Of a stretch of 64,000 nucleotides of DNA, positions 12,345-23,429 are shown in pieces; within the stretch, counting starts at the first letter, position 1, and every line of letters starts with the position of its first letter. This stretch comes from Pegoplata infirma (Eukaryota; Arthropoda; Insecta; Diptera; Anthomyiidae), in assembly GCA_963921195.1 (NCBI GenBank), contig OY992540.1, positions 12,593,136 through 12,657,135 on the forward strand, given 5' to 3'. Below the pieces are notes generated by a model. That model searched no databases. It was not told the origin of the DNA and worked only from the letters and a program-made list of their open reading frames with translations. The translations under genes were made by a program, and so were the position numbers.

Positions 12345-13240
12345 ATATATGTCCTTTATTTATTTTAATATTTATACAAAGTATGTGTTTTAAAATAAAA
12401 GTTCAGGTGAACATAGGGCGTTTACAATTTCTCTCCATCTGCTTCGATTATTGGCAAGGGCTTTAATTTGGTTCCATGATTTGTTGACAGCACTGCATTC
12501 TCGATTTATCGTTCTCATCCAGGTGTTTTGTGGTCGTCCGGGTCTGCGATGGCCTTGAGGGTTCCACTGAAGTGCAGCGCGAGTAATGTCATTTTGCGGT
12601 CTTCTTAAAATATGGCCTATCCACGTCCACTTACGTTTCATTATTTCTGCTTCTATTGTAGTGTTTTCTGTAAGCTGTAAGAGTTCGGTTGTAGATATAG
12701 TGTTGGGCCAGAAAATGAAAAGGATGCGGCGTAAACATCGGTTAAAAAAACCTTGGAGTTTTTTCATATTTGTCTGTGTTACTCCCCAAGTTGTAGAACC
12801 ATATAATAAAACAGATTTAACGCTACAGTCAAAGATGCGAAGTTTGGTTTTGCTGCTGATAGAGTTCGACTTCCACAGCTTATGCATTGATTGAAAGGCC
12901 ACTCTTGCTTTGTTTATACGGGATCTTATATCTGCTGTTGTGCCGCCATCTTTAGTAATTACGCTTCCCAGATAATTGAACGATTCAACGTCCTCGATTA
13001 CAACATTTTCAAGTTTCAGTGGGGTAGTTGAGCTTGTTCCTATACAAATTAGTTTGGTTTTTTTCAGGTTGATTTTAAGTCCAAATTTCATAGCGTTCAC
13101 TGAGAGTTTCTTGAACTTATCTTCGATGTCGTTGAAACGGTGAGCCATTAAACAAATATCGTCTGCGTAATCGATGTCGTTAAGCTTTTCAGATATGTTC
13201 CACTGAGGGGAATACAAATCTGGTATAAAGCACAAAAGTA
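12345..13240 (-). mobile_element. RTE-like non-LTR retrotransposon, 3' fragment
   Basis: An open frame at 13235-12390 encodes the C-terminal reverse-transcriptase part: IDYADDICLMAH (catalytic YADD), GLKINLKKTK, FNYLGSVITKDGG, SVLLYGSTTWG, CLRRILFIFWP, then WTWIGHILRRP and WNPQGHRRPGRPQNTW, the pattern usual for RTE-type elements. It is 5'-truncated just before YADD; no endonuclease domain is present. No stop interrupts the 281 residues, so it is relatively young. It sits beside a TA run at 12335-12350, inside the large nested hAT. Confidence 0.85.
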
Positions 13241-14345
13241 TAATTTGTCTTTGGTCTCCAACATAGAAAACAAATTTTTTCTAATTATTAAGTTTGGTTG
13301 GGTTACAATTGCGTTTTAAAATGACTCTGTTAAAATTATAATTTTTTTTTTTTGATATTTTTCAAAGAAAAACTAAAAAAATTTATATTTTACAAATTTA
13401 AGTTTTTTGAGTTATTTTTCGTACAAACCGGAAGATATCTTTAATGGGTTTAAAAGTTTATAAGAAAGAATTAAATTTTTCCTAAATTTTGAGCTCATCA
13501 CAGTAAAGATTGATCATCTGGTTTTTGTTTTAGAACCTTTTAAAAATATTGCTTTTTCTAATTTTTTTCACAGTGTCATTTTAAAATACATGTTTGGCCA
13601 ATAATAGTGCAACAACTTCAAATTTTTTTGATCATATATTTGAGATCATAGTTCAATTCTACTCTAACGCTTTACACCAGATTTTTATTCCACCCAGTGG
13701 CTGCTGTGCAGGCTTTCAAAAAATGCAAAAATCGCATTTCAACCGCGAATAATTGAAATTCTAGACGTGATGGAAAAATTTGGAGCACAGATTTGGAATC
13801 AGCGAGTCAAAATCTTTAATTTTGTATCAAACTTCAAACCGGAGTCAAAAACCTTCGATTTGTTGAGCGGTGTTATTTAGACTCTGAGGAATATTTTCTA
13901 AAGAAAAAGTTTCAGACTCTGGAGCATGTTTTTTATTAGAAATTGTTTCAAAATCTGAGAAATTTATTCTACAGAACTCTGAGACATTTTTTTATTAGAA
14001 CATTTTTCAGACTCTGAGGTATATTTTCTAACGAAATCTGAGGCATATTTTCTTAAGAATCTGTCTCAAAATCTAAGACATTCTACAGAAAAATTTTTAG
14101 ATTCTGAAATATTTTTGGAATAGAAAAAGTTTCATATTCACTTTTTGTATCTATAAATTTTAATTTTTTATTATTCTTCGTTGCTTTTTTCATTGTTTTT
14201 TCTAAAAAAAAAACTTTTTTTGTCCTACAAATCTTATGTTAATAAAATTAACCGTAACCGCAGGATTTTTTATGCGGTTACGGTTAAATAGTGCGCTTAA
14301 CCGCAGTTACGGTTACGATTAAAACCGCATTGCAAACCCTAGTTA

Positions 14346-14755
14346 TCTTCTTAATATATAAAAACGTTTGTTCCGGGTTAGTGTTACAAAAAACTTGGAA
14401 ATATATTAGTTTAGTCTGGGGTAAGGTTTCTCTTAAGTTTAATTCCCATAGGTGGCGCTGTTATCGTGATATTTTCATTTTTTTTATTAATGTATTGTAC
14501 GCTTTGTATTAAATTCACAAAATATATTATACAAAAATAACTTTCCTGATAAAAATTTAGACCCGGTAGATGGCGCTGGGGTAAAGCCATTAACAAAATT
14601 CTTCATTTCAGTAAATTTAACGGAACTTCAGAATGTATGTATATTTCGACATGAAAAATAGTGTATGTACGAATGGACTCAATAGGTGGCGCTGGGAAGA
14701 AACTTTAGATATTCATATCGAAGTCAATCCCGGCAACGCCGGGAGCTTCAGCTAG
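14346..14755 (+). mobile_element. Non-autonomous Helitron
   Basis: The 5' end is TCTTCTTAATATATAAAAAC. The 3' end is a perfect hairpin CCCGGC-AAC-GCCGGG (14729-14743) followed 8 bases later by CTAG (14752-14755). The base before is A and the base after is T, as expected for insertion between A and T without duplication. It contains three GGTGGCGCTG/GATGGCGCTG motifs about 117 bp apart. The hAT at 8477-14341 inserted across its 5' junction. Confidence 0.8.
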
Positions 14756-16080
14756 TAATACTTTAAAAAATATACTTAATAAATCCAAATAATTAAAAAA
14801 AAAAACACGGCCAATTTCCATATTAACAAGTAAAACAACATTACAAACTAACAAACCGAGTGTTTTAAATGTGCAGCGCTTTAAAATAATTTGCTTATTC
14901 ATCCAATTTTTTATCCACAATTATAGTAAGTTGTCAAATATTGTTTCAATATATCAGCCCTTTCGTAAACGATCAACGATTCATTTCCGAATTTTTTTTG
15001 ACCAAATCCAGCTCAAAAATTAGGAAATTTCAAACCACGATTTTGGTCCATACATGTTTTTGTGCATTTATTCATCAAAAGAAACATTTTTTTACTATAA
15101 ATGACGATAAATCATCATGTTTAAAATCATTATTAATCCTATCCTAAAAAAGAATACATTCCTTTAATTCTTCCCCTTGTCATAGTTCAATAATTTATGC
15201 AGTGTGGTAATAATATTAAAATTTAAAGTTAAAAAAAAATAAAAAGAAAAAGAAAAAACATCACCGCTAGAGGGCATTTTATGTTAATTTAAATACCACC
15301 TACTGTTCGGAGATGTTGTGTGATAATGGATAGAATCAATTTTGTATGTAATAACTTTTATTAACAACGACAACGTCGTCTAACTCTCATAGTAGCCGTG
15401 TAGTATTAAACCGTAATGAAACAACTAATAACAATAATATTAATAATAACACTAAACAAAAAAAAATAGACTTACAACAGCCACATTTTAAGTTTAATGA
15501 ATATTATCAGTAATTTGGTCAATAAATTTGAAATTAATAGTTTATAGTTGCTTTTATAAACAGGTTTTCTTAATTTGCCTGTTTTGGCTTGTAATCTCAG
15601 TCAGTCAATCATTCATCATAATTATGGAGCTTGTATTTTTTGTTTTGTTTTTAATTTTTTTTTTTTATTTAACTCTTACAAAATTGAGTATAGTGTGATT
15701 TTTTGCAAAATAATAAAAAATTAAAATAATAAAGAGGACGGACGGACGGACAAGTAAGATTGATAGTTTTTTTTATAGATTTTGTTTGCAAGTTTTTTTA
15801 ATGATAACATATTTAAGTTACATGAGAAGGAGAAAGTTTAAAAAACAAATTTAGATATATTAGTAAAGTCGACCTAGACGAATTTTTTACACCCCTCTCG
15901 AGATTTAATTTTTGATGTAATTGATTATTTAAATTTAAAATTGGGACGATCAATGAATAAAATAAGCATTTAAAAAAAAAAAAAAGAGTCAATTAGAAAA
16001 TCCTAGCAATTTTTTAAACTAACCGGATTAAATTATATTTTATATATCTATATTTTCTTATTACTCCCTCTATTGAAGTT
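14756..16080. other. Intron, no gene seen
   Basis: AT-rich and mostly free of the repeats seen elsewhere. Contains CCGCTAGAGGGCA (15264-15276), a close match to the CTCF core, and a CAACGACAACGTCGTC imperfect palindrome near 15366. No convincing exon with splice sites on the minus strand. Confidence 0.45.
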
Positions 16081-16285
16081 GTAACCCTGCAGGAAAAATG
16101 TGTCTTTCGATTCGAATTCACCTATCCCATGACTGGTTAAAACGGGAGACATCACTTAAATACCTATCACATGACAGATAATAATTGGACTTATCACTAA
16201 ACTTTCTCCCGTGTCCGGAGACAATAGGACAAAATCAAATTTTCCAATTTTTACCAAGTCTCAAACAAAATTTTCGAAGTCCCAG

Positions 16286-17179
16286 GCCTCTGTTCTATCT
16301 TTCACAACTTTTCAATTCACATGAAAATTTCCGAATCACATGAAATCAAGTTTAGCGCTTTGTTGATCCCGTTTGCATTCAAAGTTGAAGTGGAATAATT
16401 AAAATTTAGAAAATTATAAAGAAACAAGTAAAAAAGTTAAATTCGGCCTTGCCGAATGTAGTGATACCCTCCACAATTTCAAAAAGATTATTGCAAACAA
16501 CTTTATTTGAAAGGAAATTACTTTTGAAAAAACAAAATTGAAAAAAAATTCCGCGAAAAAAAAAATCCGCGATTTTTTTCTTTTTTTGTCAAAAAATATG
16601 TTCGTACTTGTTTAAATACCATTTGGTGTTCAATTATGTTAACATATGTCAACCAGAAGCCGAATTAAAGCAATTTGTATTTTTAGGTTATGTTGAATGT
16701 ACTGAAATTTTTGAGGTGTGCTTACATTTTCGTTCACAACTTTTGAACGGCTGAACCGATATCGCTCAAATGCAATACCAAACTTCTCGGGAGAACTTCC
16801 AATATATATGTTAAGTTTCAGTCATCTCTGTGTAATATTTTGTCCGCGAGAGCATTTTCCACAGACAGACAGACAGACAGACAGACGGACAGACGGACAT
16901 CGCTAGAATGTCTTAAAATCGATCGGGCATCATGAATATATATACTTTATGGGGTCCCAGACTGATATTTCGATGAGTTACAAACGGAATGACAAACTTA
17001 TATATACCCTCTATCACTAAGTGGAGGGTATAAAAAGTGCATTCGTTTTACTTTCACCAAATTTTATTTATGTGAAACAACGAAAAAGAAATTCGGATGT
17101 GAAATCTAGAACACCAAAAAAATTCGGAAATTTTCATTTTCACATTTTTTATGTGAATTACTTTTTTTGAAACAGCGGC
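16286..17179. mobile_element. GGCC-ended TIR element carrying another insertion
   Basis: Ends GCCTCTGTTCTATCTTTC and GAAACAGCGGCC; it separates CCCAG from CCCAG of the host repeat. Further copies at 18093-18380 (288 bp, reversed) and 30746-31017. The 16436-17036 element is inside it. Confidence 0.7.
16436..17036. mobile_element. Dispersed TTCGGCCTTGCCGAA repeat
   Basis: Begins TTAAATTCGGCCTTGCCGAA, GATACCCTCCAC; holds AACTTTTGAACGGCTGAACC, a GACA run at 16862-16890, GACATCGCTAG; ends CTCTATCACTAAGTGGAGGG. Partial copies at 25195, 26230-26360, 30480-30600, 31020-31100 with 34510-34590, 37980-38115 and 43916. A common non-coding repeat of unknown class. Confidence 0.65.
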
Positions 17180-17369
17180 CCCAGACACGTTTTTTTGCGT
17201 TTTGTAGCAAAAAATTTCATCAAAACTGATTTTAGAAAAAAATAATTTTATAAATTTCGACAAATTTTTAAAATTTTAGATTTTTTTGGAAAATTTTTTG
17301 CGTTTTGGAATACCAAGTATTTTAAAGAAGAAAAACATTTTGAAAATTTTTCAGAGTTTCGAAAATTTT

Positions 17370-18085
17370 CTAACAATCAAGGTATCCCATAGCTTACACT
17401 CCGATTTTCCTGCACTTTTTATATGTTATAGAGGAACAAAATCTAAGATTTACCCGTCTCCACTTAGGGAGTGGAGATAGGTATGTATGGCGTAGGTATG
17501 TTTTAAAAAAATGTTGTAGGGTAAAAATAAATGGTGGTCGGTCTCACTAATGACCCCTCTCGGACGCACCATTGGACCAGTAGAAGCTGATTAAATAAAA
17601 CAAATTTACAAAAAATAAAAAAAAAATTGTATGGGGACCGCCCTTACAGTTAAAGATAGAGGGTAGGTGTGTTCAGAGAAAATGTTTGGACTAAAAAAAT
17701 ATTGTGGGTCGGTCATACATTTTGTTGCTCTAAGGGTCCTATTAAGGCAGTTAGATTGGTTGGAGCAAATTTTAAAAAATGTTGTTTTGTGTGGGAGCCC
17801 CCTTAGAAATTGGAGATAGGGTATTAGTTTGTTCCAAAGAAATGTTAAGACGTAAAAATTAATGGGGTCGGTCTTATAAATGACCCCTCTATGACGCACC
17901 ATTGGAGCAGTAGAAATGATTTGAAGATTGGAAAATTACAATAAATTTTTTTCAAAAAATTTAAAAAAAATAGTAATAATCGTTATCCCACGATCCTCCT
18001 GGGCAAAAAATTTGTAGAATCGATAGAAGTTTTACACAAAAAAATTTCAAAAAAATCGAAGAATACAAACATTTTCAAAAATGAG
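17370..18085 (+). repeat. Dispersed repeat, unoccupied copy
   Basis: Contains two related units with GGAGATAGG, CGGTC and GACGCACCATTGG. Its reverse copy spans 44290-49640 and is there interrupted by a hAT and the Foldback palindrome. This copy keeps a single CTATGAC at the hAT site, so it serves as an empty-site comparison. Confidence 0.7.
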
Positions 18086-18092
18086 ATTTAGG

Positions 18093-18380
18093 CCGCTGTT
18101 CCAAAAAAAGTAATTCACATAAAAAATGTGAAAGTGAAAATTTCCGAATTTTTTTGGTGTTCTAGATTTCACATCCGAATTTCTTTTTCGTTTTGTTTCA
18201 CATAAATAAAATTTTGTGAAAGTAAAACGAATGCGCTTTTTTCCTTATAATTTTTTAAATTTAAATTATTCGATTTCAACTTCGAATGAAAACGTGATCA
18301 ATAAAACACTAAACTTGATTTCATGTGATTCTGAAATTTTCATGTGAATTGAAAAGTTGTGAAAGACAGAACAGAGGCCT
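18093..18380. mobile_element. GGCC-ended MITE (288 bp)
   Basis: Ends GGCCGCTGTTCC and GAACAGAGGCC with long internal match to 16286-17179 in reverse orientation (AAAGTAATTCACATAAAAAA, TTTCACATCCGAATTTC). Flanking duplication unclear, possibly 3 bp. Confidence 0.75.
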
Positions 18381-18382
18381 AC

Positions 18383-18985
18383 GTTTTTGAAATATTCGCA
18401 TTTAATAAGAATACATTTTTTTTGAAAAATTTTTATAATTTTTTTTTTTTTTGGTTTTTGTTATCCTTAGTACGGTAATTGCAAAAACTGAAAAAAAAAA
18501 TAAAAATCTTTGCATATTTTTAAAAGTTACTAGCTCCGAAAGCCTTTTAATCTCAGGGTGGTCAACTTTGGCACTCTGTAACTCACGCTGAATTGTAATA
18601 GGGTCACTCCAAACTAGCTATTTTGAGAGCTTATATCATTGACTTTATTTGCCCCACGCATAATGTTTCAATCTGATAAATAGTTTGAAAGTTACATAAA
18701 TATAAGCAATTTATTTTTTTGCAAAGACTATTTACCGATATTTTCAAAATGGCAATATCTCGAGAACCAGTCATTAAATATCAAAATCTTTACAAGATTC
18801 GTGTTAAGCATCTTTGAGTTAGCAGAATAACAAAAATGGATGTAAAACGACAACAAATTATTTTTTTGCTCTGAAATTTTTATGACAGATAGGTATTACA
18901 TAGGGGAGCTATTTGCCATCGGAAACTCATTTCGGTCAAATTTGAGTTGGCATATTTTGAATATGCCAACTCAACGAAATGCTGT
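18383..18985. repeat. Inverted partial copy of the 160-800 element
   Basis: Reverse complement of the interior of the first element in the window: GTTATCCTTAGTACGGTAAT, CTCAGGGTGGTCAACTTTGG, AGGTATTACATAGGGGAGC all recur. Ends missing. Confidence 0.8.
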
Positions 18986-19449
18986 TAATATATAGTATAA
19001 TACTATAAATTTTGTATGGAAGGAGGCGTGGCAATTATTTGACGCCCACAAATATGTAATTTAGCGAAATAAAGAAATGATAAAATTTTATTATTTTTTT
19101 ATCAAAAAAAAAACACTTTTTTTTATTAACGTCTAAATTTTAACTAGTAGTTTTATTTTAAACTAAAAAAAAAATCATAACTTTTTTGACTTTGTTCAAT
19201 TTTCATGTCAAAATAGGAACCCAAAGACATTAATATTTTTTTTGTGTTAATATTGCCCCCAAAAGGCAATTATTCCGACCCCAACATTTTTGAAAATTGA
19301 GAAAAAGTAAAATTTTGTCTATCCTAATAAACATGTATATGAATATGAGGTGGGCGTGGCAAACCACTAATCACGCGGATTTTTTTTTAAAGCATTTCTT
19401 AGAAATAAAAAAAAATGCAAAAAATATTAATTCTATCAAAAGTTATGTC

Positions 19450-21349
19450 CAGGGAAACCAAAAATATGCAGTATCATGTTTTTTCCTGCTCATTGTATTG
19501 ATACCTGGATAAGGTATTTATCCGTTTCAGAAGATTTTAAGAAATTTGGCATCGATTTGTTATAGCATATTTTTGCATATTTTAGCCTAAAGAGCATATT
19601 TTTGCGTATTTTAGGTTTAAGAGCATATTTTAGCATAAGAGCATATTTTTAAAGCATTTTTTCAATTTTTAGAGTATTTTTTTTCAATTTTTATAGCATT
19701 TTTTCCAGTGTTGCCACCAATGGAATTGGAAATTACACAAAAAATTATCCAAAATCTCACAAATTACACAAAATTTGTTATTTTGTCATTCCGTTTGTAA
19801 CCCTTGTCTACACCTGACTTTTATTGGTGGCAATAAGCAATAACGTATGCAAAATGAACAAAAAAACCGCTTTGCGTCTAATTTGATGAATTCCAAACAA
19901 AGATGGCGTACGATTTTGATGTTTAACTGCGAGCAATAGTTGCTCAGAAAAATTGCCAAGCAATTATTGCTATAAAAATTTTGACGTTATATCAGTTATG
20001 GACACTAAAATATCGAAATATCGGTCAGAGAGCCCTTAAAGTATATTTACAGTAATGATCCTTGATCAATTCTAAGACATTCTCTGAATATTCGTATGTC
20101 CGTCTGTATAAAACATACTGCAGTCTAAAATTAAAAAATCTAGACTGCTGAAGATTGTCACGAATTTGTCTTATGGTCATTGCAGGCTAAGTTCGTAAAC
20201 GGGAAAAGTCGGTCCAGGTGGAAAAATGTTTCCCCTTGAAAAACTAAACCAACCTCTGAAAAACGACATTTTTTATAGATTTTTTTGTATTTTTGTTCAA
20301 CAAATGAAACAATTTTCAGTCCGCCTCCTTTTTTAGGCGTGGATAAAAAAAAAATAATTTTAATAATGATAAAATGGTTTTAATATTGATATAATTGTAA
20401 TAATTAAGTGCAAAAATCATTATAAATCAACTTGCCAACATTTATCGCGTGGGGAAAAGTGAGGGTATTAAAAGATATTGAATAACAATTTTCAGATTTG
20501 GGAATAGGGATTCTCCAGAACAACTTTTAATTAAAAAAATTTTAGAGCGTTGTTTTTCGACATCTAAGTCATAAAGAAAATTAAGGATTTAATGGTCCAA
20601 ATATGCAAGTTCTTCATTTATTATCTTGTATTTGGTAATACAAATTTTTAAAGTCGATGATTTCAATGACTTTTTAAGCCAGAAATGTCGATAAAATGAT
20701 AAAAAAAAAAGTAGAAACTTTATTAAGGTAAAATTACACAAAAAATATCATTATCCAAAAATTATCCAAGGATTTTGAAATTGTCCCACTTTTGGATAAT
20801 TATCCAGAAAGTGGCAACACTGATTTTTTCACGTTTTAGAACATTTTTATTAATTTTTAGAGCATATTTTCAATTTTAAGAACATTTTTTCCAATTTTTT
20901 TTTATAACATTTTTTTTTCATTTTTGTAATTGTATTGAAATGTTTGTTTTCGTTTTGTTTTCTAGTCAGTTTAAAATGTCTGGTAACTCTGCTAGAAGAC
21001 GAAAATTACATTGAACAACAAATTTCAAACTTTTTCCAAAATTACGGGGTTCTGACGACTTATTCCCCTTTAGCCTATTTTTGCTTCGAAACTATGTTTT
21101 CTCTAGATCTGAGTGTATGATATGTTCAGCAACTTTGTGGAAAATATTAAGGCAAATATTTTTGTGGAACATATTAACCCTCTAACTTCCCACATAACGG
21201 TAGTTTTTGTAAAAAAAAAAACACCGCAAAAAGGGGATAGAACTTTTTATAAGAGCTTATTTTTATTGTTTTTAGAGCATATTTTCTGTTTTTAAGGGCA
21301 TTTTTAATCGAATAAAACGTGTTTTTAGAGAATAATTTTGGTTTCCCTG
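19450..21349. mobile_element. hAT MITE, AGCATATTTTTGC family
   Basis: Ends CAGGGAAACCAAAAATATGC and TTTTGGTTTCCCTG; identical duplications GTTATGTC (19442-19449, 21350-21357). The motif AGCATATTTTTGC recurs many times on both sides. It carries the hAT at 19706-20822. Confidence 0.94.
19706..20822. mobile_element. hAT MITE, ATTATCCAAAA family, second copy
   Basis: Ends CAGTGTTGCCACC and GTGGCAACACTG as at 3135-4960; identical duplications ATTTTTTC (19698-19705, 20823-20830). 1,117 bp, nested in the hAT at 19450-21349. Confidence 0.93.
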
Positions 21350-21357
21350 GTTATGTC

Positions 21358-22200
21358 ATTCCGAAATAATTCTTTTGGACGGCAAGATATATTGACTTTT
21401 TTGTAATTTAATGTGTGAGAGCGACAAAAATCGGCAAATCCAATTGATTCTTAAAGCTAGGATGTCAATTGTTAGTGCCCAGTTAGTCTGTGTTCTATAT
21501 AATGCGATAAAAGCAAGTTGTAGTCTATTGAAAACGAAGATTACTTCCAGAATATAATTTCATGAGGTCAGAGTTTAAATATTCTGTAGCTAAAAATATT
21601 TTATGTACTTTGAATAACAAAAATGTGGGCATAAAGTGTAAAATAATTTTTTAATAATACTTTCATCAAAAGTTATAGCATTATAAATAAATGTATTTTT
21701 ATGTGGTGTCAATATTGGACATCCTTAAATCATCACAAATTACGAAATATTTGACAATAACAAATTTCTTCGGTATATTTAGTGTTAATTCTGTTTATAA
21801 ATTTGTGTCATTTTTTCTGATATTCAAAGTTCAAGACTTAACTGATACTCAGATGCAGATTAAGTGAATTTGTTGACAAATATTTATGACAAAAAAATTA
21901 AATAAATATTAGTTCTATTAAAATACATTATATAGACAAATAATAAAAAAAAATATATATATAATTAAATGTAGCCGGGTATTCCTCATTTAAATAAATT
22001 ATACAAATAATTGAGATCACTGAAAAATGTTTTTCAATTAATAAAATATATATCATCAGAGTAAATTTCTTGTTCAATAGAATTATTAATTAATTAAAAT
22101 AATGTTTACATACATACATGTATAAAAATACATAGTGATATGTTTCTAACACACTTGATCTTTCGTTTGTTTATAAATGTTTCAAATAATTTATAAAAAA
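21358..22200. other. Intron downstream of the microexons
   Basis: AT-rich, no repeat family recognised and no further exon with an AG acceptor and GTAAGT-type donor that continues the AUTS2 pattern. Confidence 0.5.
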
Positions 22201-22215
22201 GAATAAAAAACTTAC

Positions 22216-22242
22216 CTTATTTTCATCATTGCCGCTATCACA
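22216..22242 (-). CDS. tay: tay, microexon of 9 codons
   Basis: 27 bp, phase 0-0, reading CDSGNDENK. The acceptor is TTTAATTTATTTTAG directly above 22242 and the donor GTAAGT is at 22215-22210. It corresponds to CDSDSDQEEK of AUTS2, an acidic motif placed shortly after the ERLSD block in both proteins. The next exon should continue with something like SDASSEKLF; I could not find it in the remaining 22 kb, so it is either another very short exon or lies beyond the left edge. Confidence 0.84.
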
Positions 22243-22314
22243 CTAAAATAAATTAAAAACAAATACATTAGTTTGACAACTCAATAATTTAGTGTGTTAA
22301 TCGATTTAACTTAC

Positions 22315-22356
22315 GATATTAAATCCTTTTCCAATATTGTTAATTCTATTGTTTGC
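22315..22356 (-). CDS. tay: tay, microexon of 14 codons
   Basis: 42 bp, phase 0-0, reading ANNRINNIGKGFNI. The acceptor is a pyrimidine run ending GAATTTTATAG (just above 22356) and the donor is GTAAGT at 22314-22309. It is too short to be found as an open frame. Support comes from both splice sites, from length divisible by three, and from position: GKGFNI followed by CDSG matches GTGYF-CDSD in AUTS2. It is separated from the next exon by an intron of only 72 bp, while its upstream intron is 5.2 kb. Confidence 0.82.
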
Positions 22357-23060
22357 CTATAAAATTCAAAAAAAAAAAAGTGAAAATAATTAGTGTTAAT
22401 ATACTATAATTAAAATTAATTTGATTTAAAACTTAAAATGATTTGAAATTATAAAATATGTGTATAAATAATTAGATTAATTTGATATAAAACTGATTTA
22501 AAATTATGAAATATATAAATAATAATTAATCATAAAAAAAATCCCGATTAGGGTAGTATAATAAAACTTAAATACTTCCACTACTACTACAACTACTACT
22601 AGTATAACATACTTTAAGTAGTATTTAAAGTTTATCAATAGATAATCTGGTATGTTATAAATTTTAATTTTAATTTCAATTGATATTGTTGTTATAAAAC
22701 GTAAATAATATACGATCTGCTCAATGGGAAATAATTGAAATCATAAATCGAAATCTATATATCGTTTGACAAAATGCAAAAAACCAAATATGTAATTGAT
22801 TGGGCAACTAGCGATTTGTATGAAAATTCAAAATGTTGAATTTTGATTAACCCTTTCACTTCCCATTTTTTTTAACTAGAAATTTGTTAACCAAAGTTTG
22901 TGAAAATATAGATCTATGATAAGGATTTCGATTTTGTTTTTGATTTTGTTAACAAATTTTGCGTTTAACACTCACCGTTTTGTAAATTTGTTTATCTATT
23001 GTAAAGTAAACTCTTTAATGGTTATTCTTAAACAAACAAAGCTTAAAAATGTTTTCGGCT
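22357..23060. other. Intron, low-copy-looking
   Basis: AT-rich DNA with a run of CTACTACTACAACTACTACT near 22580; no gene, no TIR pair seen. Confidence 0.45.
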
Positions 23061-23062
23061 AA

Positions 23063-23360
23063 TATCACAGTGATACAAAATCGAACTTTCCTAATCGGAA
23101 TGGGATGAAACCAAAAGCCAATTAAAGTTGACATTTTACAAGGTTTTTTTTTCAGCGATAGATTTTTTTACACGCATTTCAAGTTGGTGATTTTAAAGCA
23201 TTTAAAGTTTTTGTGTACCAAACAAGTCCTACTTTCGAGGCCCCGGTGGTGTTCTTATTGGACATATGGCGTCCAGCTTCCAAGCTTAAGCTCGAAATTA
23301 AGCTCGAATTTCGCTTCAATCGGTCCAGTACCAATTTAATGAATAGCCAACTTATTAAAA
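23063..23360. repeat. Dispersed repeat, reversed copy at 49.65-49.97 kb
   Basis: AAAATCGAACTTTCC, GTTGGTGATTTTAAAGCATT, GGCCCCGGTGGTG..., GGACATATGGCGTCCAGCTT and CAATCGGTCCAGTACC recur in reverse complement at 49680-49970. Inverted pair 26 kb apart. No conserved protein in either. Confidence 0.75.
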
Positions 23361-23429
23361 ATAAACCACTATACACCGTTGCGTATGATTCTTATTTAAA
23401 TGCAATTATTATATTGTTCATACGCCACT

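Larger units (their letters stand above)
9024..13870. mobile_element. Foldback element split by insertions
   Basis: Inverted arms of about 185 bp: 9024-9205 (CCGCTCAACACTC ... GAAAGCCTGCACAGCAGCCA) and 13690-13870 (TGGCTGCTGTGCAGGCTTTC ... TTGTTGAGCGG). It interrupts the TCTGAGACATTT repeat array of the surrounding hAT. Class unknown. Confidence 0.7.
8477..14341. mobile_element. hAT-type element with nested insertions (5.9 kb)
   Basis: TIR TAGGGTTTGCAATTAG at the left, GCATTGCAAACCCTA at the right; flanks GTTATTTT (8469-8476) and GTTATCTT (14342-14349), 7 of 8 matching. Subterminal motif CCGCGGTTACGGTTA. The original element is small; its bulk is later insertions. Between the ends lie direct ~40-bp TCTGAGACATTTTTT repeats (8765-9000 and 13870-14110). 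Confidence 0.83.
16085..17300. mobile_element. CCCTGCAGG-ended element, left part, interrupted
   Basis: Starts CCCTGCAGGAAAAATGTGT and follows the copy at 6508 (AAGTCCCAGACAC, GCGTTTTGTAGCAAAAAATT). It is split by the GGCC element at 16286-17179; the right end is lost into another repeat near 17.3 kb. Confidence 0.6.

Noticed and set aside
15360..15490. Possible tay exon before a GTAAGT at about 15,470
   Set aside because: No pyrimidine-tract acceptor in reach and the reading does not continue the AUTS2 pattern.
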